Source: Magicicada septendecula (taxonomy: Eukaryota; Arthropoda; Insecta; Hemiptera; Cicadidae). From it: a stretch of 64,000 nt of DNA. The notes beneath the pieces were generated by a model. That model saw only the letters and a list, made by a program, of their open reading frames with translations. It was not told where the DNA came from and did not search any database. Location of the stretch: the NCBI GenBank assembly GCA_034769895.1, contig CM068373.1, positions 25,258,120 through 25,322,119 on the forward strand, written 5' to 3'. The translations under genes were made by a program, and so were the position numbers. Positions 48,001 to 57,000 of this stretch are shown in pieces. Numbering within the stretch: position 1 is the stretch's first letter; each line of letters opens with the position of its first letter.

Positions 48001-51000
48001 AGTTGATTGAATATCTGAAATAGTAAAATCTGTGTCAACTATAAAAACAAGTATGTCAACTTTAGAAGATTCTATTACAAATTCAATAAAACAAATTAAA
48101 AAGTATGTCGAACATTTAGTCAAAGAAATAGTTGATAAAGCAAGACCATCAGTAAATGCTGATGAAGATTCAAAATATCAAAGAAATCAAACTGTAGTTG
48201 GGCCAGTGTTTGCAAAGACCCCAACGTTTGATGGAAGCATTCACTGGCCAACTTATATTCGCCAATTTGAAGCTGCCGCTCGCTTAAATAAATGGACGGA
48301 AGAATAGAAAGGACTTTCACTAATTCTTGCTTTAAAAGGGCCTGCCGCAGAACTAATACAAAAAGTGCCATCTGACAGTCAGAACGTCTATGCCGAATTA
48401 ACTAAAGCTCTGGAATTACGGTACGGTGTCCAGCATTTGTGCGAAGTGTACCGTGAGCAACTTAAAGCGAGGCGACACCATCCGGGGGAGAGCCTTCAAG
48501 AGTTTGTAGCGAATATCGACCGACTGACGAGATTGGTTTATCCCGAAGAATCGGAGGACTTCCGGAAGTGGATTTCTCTCATTATGTTTATTGACGGTAT
48601 CAGAGACAGTCAATTACAACAGGTGTTAAGAATGGCACAGCACGATAATAAATCAAAGGACGTCATCACGTTGATAAAGAGACGATTCAAAAACAACAGT
48701 TTAAGAAGTCAGCAGCGCCACAACGATATTTCAAACCAAAGGATAAAGACAGAAGGCCGAAGTTCTACAACTGTGGGAAACGTGGTCATCTACAGGTAGA
48801 CTGTTGGGAGAAGAAAATACCGAGAGAAGAGAGTGATCTCACCAATTGGAGAAGTAAAGCCCCAGAACAGCACACAGTTTCCACACTACATAAGCCTACT
48901 GGAAACCAGATCGTTAATGGATTTGCGGAAGGTAAACGAACATCATTTACAGTTGACACGGGCGCTGCAGTGTCTATTGTACGCCCTGACTTAATCAGCA
49001 ACCGACGCCCTCAAATTAGCTCTTGTACAATACAGACTGTGACTGGAAGCCCCGTCAATGCGTTAAGAAAGACAGACGTACGTGTACGCCTGGGTCTTCT
49101 CGAGTTTAGCCACCAAATGCTCGTTGCAGACATTGTCGATGAAGTGATTCTTGGCACGGACATTATGAACGCCTACGGATTTGTTGTGGACTTAAGAGAG
49201 AACGTCCTGAAGGTTGGACAAGAAAAGATAAAGCTTTGCATGGCTAAAATGTCAATGAAGGGTCTGCCAACCATTCAATCAAGCAACTGGCATTGGCCGA
49301 AGAAGAAATCAACAGGTCTTGTCAAGAGGAACCTTTCCTAGTCCAGGCGGAAATGGAAGAAGAACTAGCAGAGGAAGTACACATACGTGAAACAGCAAAA
49401 AATGTGACTGGAAAGCCAACTATGGGTGTCAAAGAAAACCCCTTGTTTGTTACTGAGTTAATAGAAGCGCCCGAGGGCAAAGTGGCTGAAGATGAGTTTA
49501 CGCAAGAGGTTGTTGACGAGAACCAAACAAACTTGGATCAGCCAGTGGTGTTTAGGTCATCAGTACATGGCGCAACGGGAGGGATTCCTGCAAAACTAGT
49601 GGTTGAGCGGAAGACTCGCATTCCTGGGAACGTGATGTTCGGATCACACGAGAAGACTGAATTCGAAGAACGGGATAAATATCTTTCGCATGGACGTCCA
49701 CCTACATCGCCTGGTCGAGTATTACTTCAGGGACGGTTTGCCAGTTCGGGATGAACAGACTTTAAGAGGGGCCAGTGTTACGACATCACAGAACAATCAA
49801 CGTGATTGTCGAATGTGCCAGAAGAATCTCGATGTAACGCGTGTGGCGTACGTTAGTGTAGACGCTTTTGCGAGAGTCTTCTCGATGCCGCCAGCCGTGC
49901 GGACTGTGTCAAGGCCGCACTTAATTACGTAGTTCATACGGACACTAAGACGCAATTAGGAATAGTCTAGATTTTCGGAGGTATAAATACATGACGGCAG
50001 CGGCCTTAGGTTTCAGTATTAGTGCGATATTTTGACAGTGCGGTTCGAGAGTTATAGTAGCGATATTACTGTGCGCGTTCAAGTGGTTATTAGTTAAGAG
50101 TGGTGTTTTATAATCGGACGGTATAACTTTTATACAATTGTCTTTAATTTTAGTGGACATTTTATTGTTTGTGAACAATTTTCATTTGATGTGTTATAAA
50201 AGACAGTGTTGTTAATTATGAACTGTTTAACTGTAAAAATTAAAGGTGTGATTAGTGACTTAATTGGTGTGTTGTACTTATTTTGTTTCCACTGTACCTA
50301 CGACGATCGAGTAGACCGTCGTAACAGTGGTGTCCAAACTCGGATAGAACGGTTAACAGTGGAAACAGTGGACACTTTGTACAAGTACCTTTATCTCTCT
50401 TCTTCTCACAATTTAAGCTAAGATTTTTAAAAAATCTTAATATCTTTTGAACAAAATTATGTAGAGAAATAAAGATTACAGGGATGCACTATACAATACA
50501 GTCCGGATATATATGCAAAATTTTATAACATTCGGTTGAGTAGTTTCGGAGACGTTCGCGGTCTAAATTGTGCACCGAGTCATCGCAAGAGGGCTATGCC
50601 TGATTTCGCTACCTTCATCAGGCTCCGCCCAATTATAAATAATTTTCGCTTTCATAGGCGCAGGTCTCGTTAGGAACGAACGACTGCCTCCGCATGGTAA
50701 CTTTAGCAAATGTAGAATATAAAGTGTTATGTGACACCACCAGATAGAATTTTGTACAGAAAATATACATGTACGGGCGTAGTCGGAAAAATGTGAAGTG
50801 TCACTCACGCATTTAGTAACACGATTCCCTTAAACTCGTAAAATTGTTACAGTAAAATTACACATAATTAGCACTTTTAATCGTATTTGCGGAACTGTCA
50901 GTCGATGCCTGAAAAATAAAGCCAGGAAAGAGAAAATGTTAAAATTTTATACAACAATGGCTGTCCCCGCACTTATATATGGCAGCGAAACGTGGGTAAC

Positions 51001-54000
51001 GACAAAGGCACAAGAAAATCGAATTCAGGCACAGGAAATGAGATTCTTAAGACAAGTTAAGGGCTGTAGTTGAATAGACAGAATAAGAAATGAAACGATT
51101 AGACAAGAAATTCAGGCATTCAGCTTAAATGAAAAGATAAAATTTAATAGAAACAAGTGGCAAGAACATTTAGAAAGAATGCAACAATACAGGACTCCAG
51201 TAAAAGCTAGAGAATACCTAGAAAAACTTAGGTAGACCAAGGAAAAGGTGCGATCCGTAACAGGCAGAATGCCTAAAACATGAAGAAGAAGAAGAAGAAG
51301 AAGAAGAAGAAGAAGAAGAAGAAGAAGAAGAAGAAGAAGAAGAAGAAGAAGAAGAAGAAGAAGAAGAAGAAGAAGAAGAAATTACACATTTCCTAACAAA
51401 AGCAAAATGACGAAAGGTTTAGGTCTTTCAGCTGATTGAGAATTTCCAGAGTTTCTGGAATGTCACAAAAGACCCTCTTCACACGTCAAGCTTAAATTGT
51501 TGACGTATACACAGAATCATGATTAACAAAACACTGATAAGTTTATTCCAAGAAATATTCTTTTTTAGTTTGTCTCAGATATGTTGTCAGAACTTATACA
51601 GTTAGACAAAGTAAAGCATGACTTTTCACAAGCAAACTGCAATATTTTATTTTTGTCTACAAAGTCAAAATTACATTTGAAAACCGGGCTGTTAGGCCGC
51701 GGTCGGTTGCTATGGAACGCCATAAATATGGTATCTGGTATTATGTCAATGGTATCTGGTATTATGCCAATGGTATCTGGTATTATTGTTTCTACCGAAT
51801 GAATACAGGTATCGGGTACTGTTGGGGGAATATCTGCCGCTGTTGTCTTCTTACGCTCTGTCGCTTTTCGGCTGCCTGAGAAAGATTTCCTAGGAGGGAC
51901 CGAAACGCTGGCGACGTGATGACGTTTCATTGCAACCGACCACGGGCCTAACAGCCGGGTTTTTAGATGTAATTTTGAATATATTGACACCGGCCGTACA
52001 GGCTTTAGACACAAATTTTTAATGTCTACAATACAAAAATGTACACAACACATAGCTAAAATTAACTTCATTGATATATGTTTAGTATTTTTATCTATTT
52101 TAACAATTTAGTCTTAACTAAACGCTAACATATTTGTGTCGGTTTATGTCTTTTATAACAGCACAAAACAATGCTACGTGAAGCAGAGAATGATGAAGGT
52201 ATAACTCGTTTGCAAATAATAGAGTATAAAAATACTGCCAACTAAATTAAGTGACAACAGAGATTATATTAAAATGTAAATTTTACTTCACAAATTAACT
52301 TCTGTTTTCAGTTACACTTACAAAACGACTCGGTATTGCCTGTTTTACCTGGTTCGAGAATCCAGAGGTTTCGAGTCTCTCCCTACGCTAATGTATACCG
52401 GGATCCCAGAATTAATGGAAATGAATAAAAACGGGTAAGGATAAGGTAACAACTTTCTTCTTCTTCTTCTTCTTCTTCTTCTTCTTCTTCTTCTTCTTCT
52501 TCTTCTTCTTCTTCTTCTTCTTCTTCTTCTTCTTCTTCTTCTTCTTCTTCTACTTGTTTTTCTTCAAGGATTAGGTTATATAAACCTGTTCCGGCACCCA
52601 TCTTATCCTCGGACGACCCACGTCTCTTCTACCAATGACTTTACAGTTTAGTGCCACTTTCGGCAATCAATCCTCTGTCACCCTTTTGCAGATGATCCCA
52701 CCATTGTCTTCTGTAAATTGAAATAATTTTATTTATGCCCTCTACTTCTAGTTCTGCTCTGATATCCTCATTCCTTATTCTATCTTGCAATGTATAATTT
52801 AAAGTATTTTGAAGGAACTGCATTTCAGCACACTGAATCTTGCCGCTTTTCTTTCTGCCATGACCTCACTTGCCTCACTTGCATAAGTCAACGTGAGTAT
52901 TGCAATTGTCTTATAAAATTTAATCCTTGTGCTTTGCCTTGTTTTACTTCTAAGATTTTTATCAATCGTACCCCAAATATTCTTAAATTTATTTATCTTC
53001 TCTCTTATATAATTTTCAGATTCATAGCTTACCGCACAGCCGAGATATTTGAAACGGCTCACTTGTTCTGAAGTGCTGTTGTTTACAACTATCTTAGTCC
53101 TCACTGGATATTTACCTTTAAAGGCCATAGTTTTGGTATTTCTTACTGAAATTGCCAGTGAGTACTCTCTTGTCACTTTATATAATTGAAAAATAGCTCT
53201 TTGTAAATCGTCCTCATTTCCATGAATAAAAACTTTGTCATCCGCACATATGAGGGAACCCACACAAATTGAATTGATAGGCCTAAGCTATATTCCCGAA
53301 GTCACTCTGGATTTCCATGCTCTCAACATGTCGTCAATGTATATATTAAACAAGGTTTGAGTACCATTTCATAAAAAGAGAATAATAAAAAAGAATAATA
53401 AATGAAGTTGAAATAGCTAACAGTAAATGAGAGTAATTATTACGACGTATAACCCTAAATCACGTTTATAGGCTACGAGTTCGTGTGTAGAAACCTGGAA
53501 TAGGAAAAGTTAAGAGGCCTTTTATTTATTTAATAGGTGGTAGTTATTTATACTATCACAATTTGCCCCCGAACTTGGACTGTTTTATAAAATCAATTTT
53601 ATATAAACCACACATACACCTGGATATAATCGTGATTTGGGAGTACGTAGAAATTACGTGCAAGTTATGTGAGGCTGTTACTATATTTAAGTAAGACTTA
53701 TAGTAGTAATTGATACTGAGTACATGTAAGGTTAAAATTTTTTTATTTAATCTAATAAATAAAATAGAAATGGAAAATAATGAAAATAAAGTCAGTATGA
53801 TTGACGTAACTGTCACGGGGGAGGTAGAAATGAATATAGACCCTAATGTGGTCAAAGAAAGCGTTATATGCAAATCAGATGATATAAATGATTAAGGAAT
53901 GGAGACAACTCCAAGCCTGATAGATGAAAGTAATTTGACATCATCTGTAATAATGAGTGAAGCAAAGGCAGAATCTACTCCTGTAATAAGTAAAGTAAAA

Positions 54001-57000
54001 GAGTTGTCACTGGACGATATATATAATTTCATGAGAACAATGTCTGATAACCTGAGTAGTAATAATAACGTAAAATTTGACGTTCAGAATAGTAAGTTTG
54101 ATGAACAAAAGAGTGATTCTGATGTTAAGTTCAATAAAATAAATAGTAATTTTAATGATAAATTTGAGGAACAAAAGAGTGAAATTAAGGAGACAAAGAG
54201 TAGTTTTAATGCTAAATTTGATGAAGTAAATACTAAAATGAATGATAAATTAAATGAACAAAATCATGAGATAAAGTAGATGTGAGATGAAATTAAACAA
54301 CGAAATGTCTATATGAATAAGAGTTTAAAAGAAGTTGATGAACATTTAAGTGCTATGGTAATACAAGTACAAGACGAAATAAACGAAAGTATAAAAAGAA
54401 AACAGGGTGTAGAAAATGGTACATATAATAAGGTAATCTCTCTTATTATTGGAACGTCACCTGAGAGCCTACCACTCAGATCAAAGTCTACAGACGTACT
54501 TTTAGAAAGGATATAAAATTCCATAACTTTTGGCGGTGTACATTATTAAATGTTTTTTCCCGATCAACAAAACAGATATGGGTTTCCTGGTTATACTACT
54601 ACTACTAATAATAATAACAGTACTGGTTATGAAATTTAAGTTAGGTTAATTACGTGCTCTTACCGTTTAACTAAAACAGGCTGTTGTACTCGACACAAGG
54701 CTTGAAAACGTAATTGTTTCTCATATTCGCTAACCTGATCCTTTTGGTAGATCCACCACATTGCCTGAAACTCAAGGAATCTACTCTGCGACATTCCTGT
54801 GTAAGGTAATAACAAATTAGACTCATATAATGACTAACAAATAACCTAACGTCCTACCTAGAGTAACATAAATAAGCTTAGACCGTCAATGTTACTTGAA
54901 TGAAGGATTTAGTTCCCGATACTAAAGTCGTTTTTACATAGCATTCTACAACCCCCTTTATGTTTCTGTCATAAATTTTCTTCATCAATGAAGAAACAAA
55001 ACTGAATAAAATTTGACATAATAAGTATGGTAACTTATATCTGCAATTATAACCTCTGATTAATGGAATAGGCCTACGTTTTGAATAAGCTCTGGTGATT
55101 CTTACATTTGTTTTAGAAATTTCCTTTGCCCAGTGCAATGAGATTCATTACAATCTTCTATTTTCTGTTGTATTCATTGTTTATAACCTAAAACTATCAT
55201 ACATATGATTTATAATAAAGTTTTAATTCCGATCGATTCCGGTCACAGACCATCGTCAGGGCATATGCACTGTACACTCGCGGCTACAATATTGAAAAAC
55301 AGGTATTATTTACAAAAAACGAATTCGTAAACACTGAAAATTCGTAAAATCTTTCCAGAAGATTTTAAATCATTTCAACGAAGGAATCGGAGATATCAGT
55401 AAATAAAGATTGTTTACTTTGGGGAAATCGATTGATAGCATTAGAAGACACACGAAAAAGATTTTTGGAATTATTACATGCAAATCGTCCAGGCGTTGTA
55501 GCATCGAAAGCGTGAAAGCGTCTGATCGTATCGTGTTACTTTAGTATAGTAATTCTTAGTATAGAAGTTAATCAAAGCTCTATTCAAATTTCTGGCAAAT
55601 TATTAAAATAAAAATATGAAAACCTTTAAACGGGTTTTGTAAAGGGTCAGGCAATGCAAACAGAACAATTTAAAACTATAGCAACAGGTACTTGTTTAAT
55701 ATTTTTAAATCAAATACAAAGGTATTAAGATACTTGTTTGCTTAGTCATGTTCGTTGTTTGAAAATAGCATCCCTTATGTGAAACCCATTAACACGCTAA
55801 CATTCTTCACGTCGACTGAAGAAGCTATCCATGACTCTCAGATTCAAATCTTCAGATCACCGATCTTCAAACACAAGACTCAACACAGCCATTGTGATTT
55901 GTGTAGTTTGAGCAGTGTCTCCATTCTGCTGAAATCAGTCTGAGTCAGTATCAATCCTTTGACCATTTAAGGAAGGAAATTCTCCAAAGGAAATTTTCCA
56001 AAAAGGAAGAAAAAAAAATTGTTCAGCATTCTCATATAGATCTGCGTTCACACTGGCTGAAAATCTATTATCGTTTTCAAAGGAATACGGTCCATAAACA
56101 CGATTGGAGGAGACGCCACACCAAACAGTGACTCGCTGGCCATGCAGAGGAATAGTATGAAATTCTTGAGACTTGCTGTCACTATAATAGCGCATGTTTT
56201 CCTTATTGACAAGCCCTGAAAGGTGAAAATTTTCTACGTCTGAATAATCAAATGTTCATCAAAGTTTTCTTCTTGAATTTTTAAGTCAACTTTTTTAGTG
56301 TAATCACGTTCAAGCAGTTTTTGGGACATCCGAATTTTGTACGATGGAAATTGAGATGTTGATACAAAATGCTCTTATACGTTCGCACCGACTGACGCGT
56401 GTATACTGCATGATATATTAGATTTTTAACTAAAATCCTCTTACATCCCTCCGACCTCTTACGAGGGATATTTTATGATCTAATAATAAAGTATATGCTT
56501 TAAAACGCGTCATCTGAATATAAAAGTGAAGTCACAGTGAAGACTGAAAAAGGTTAGTTTTTGTATTGATAAAAGTGGCTTGGATATCATTGTAAACATG
56601 CATGCGAAAGTAATCCTAAAATAATTATAAGTTGCCAAAAATATTCTACTAACAGTATTCGAGCACAGTAACACAAAAGGCTCTATGAAGCGTACAGAAT
56701 TTCCATAATGTAATAGTCTTAGGCTAGTTACATATTATATTAACATTGAAAATCTTTATAAGGACATGTCGCACATTTGCGGCCGATCGCTGGTGCGTTA
56801 TCGAAAATGGGAACCGGTGAGTTTCCATAGAAACTACTTCTTTGTTGTCAGTAACGTAGTACACATATAAAACTTCGCTTATGAATGCGACTACATTTAA
56901 CTTATAATCTGTGCATTGGTAAATGAAGAACGAATTCGTTGTTTGGTGCGTGAACATATATTTTTTAGATTTATTGAAGCATTTTCAATGCCCTTCTCTG

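Larger units (their letters stand above)
47096..50326 (+). mobile_element. Internally deleted gypsy-type LTR retrotransposon
   Basis: 5' LTR 47096-47635, primer site 47637-47654, gag and protease remnants, a short integrase C-terminal remnant, polypurine tract 49764-49771 and 3' LTR 49776-50326. Reverse transcriptase, RNase H and the integrase core are missing, apparently by one deletion near 49550. The element is non-autonomous and its gag frame is broken. It lies antisense in the largest upstream intron (between exons B and C). Confidence 0.92.

Noticed and set aside
50598-50623. CTGATGA and GAAA boxes on the minus strand in a GCCTGAT/ATCAGGC hairpin
   Set aside because: Both boxes occur, but no stem II can form between them and the flanks pair as a plain hairpin, so it is not a hammerhead.
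51870-51905. CTGAGAA...GAAACG in element F6
   Set aside because: The first box lacks the essential G (CTGAGAA) and the intervening sequence does not close a stem next to GAA.
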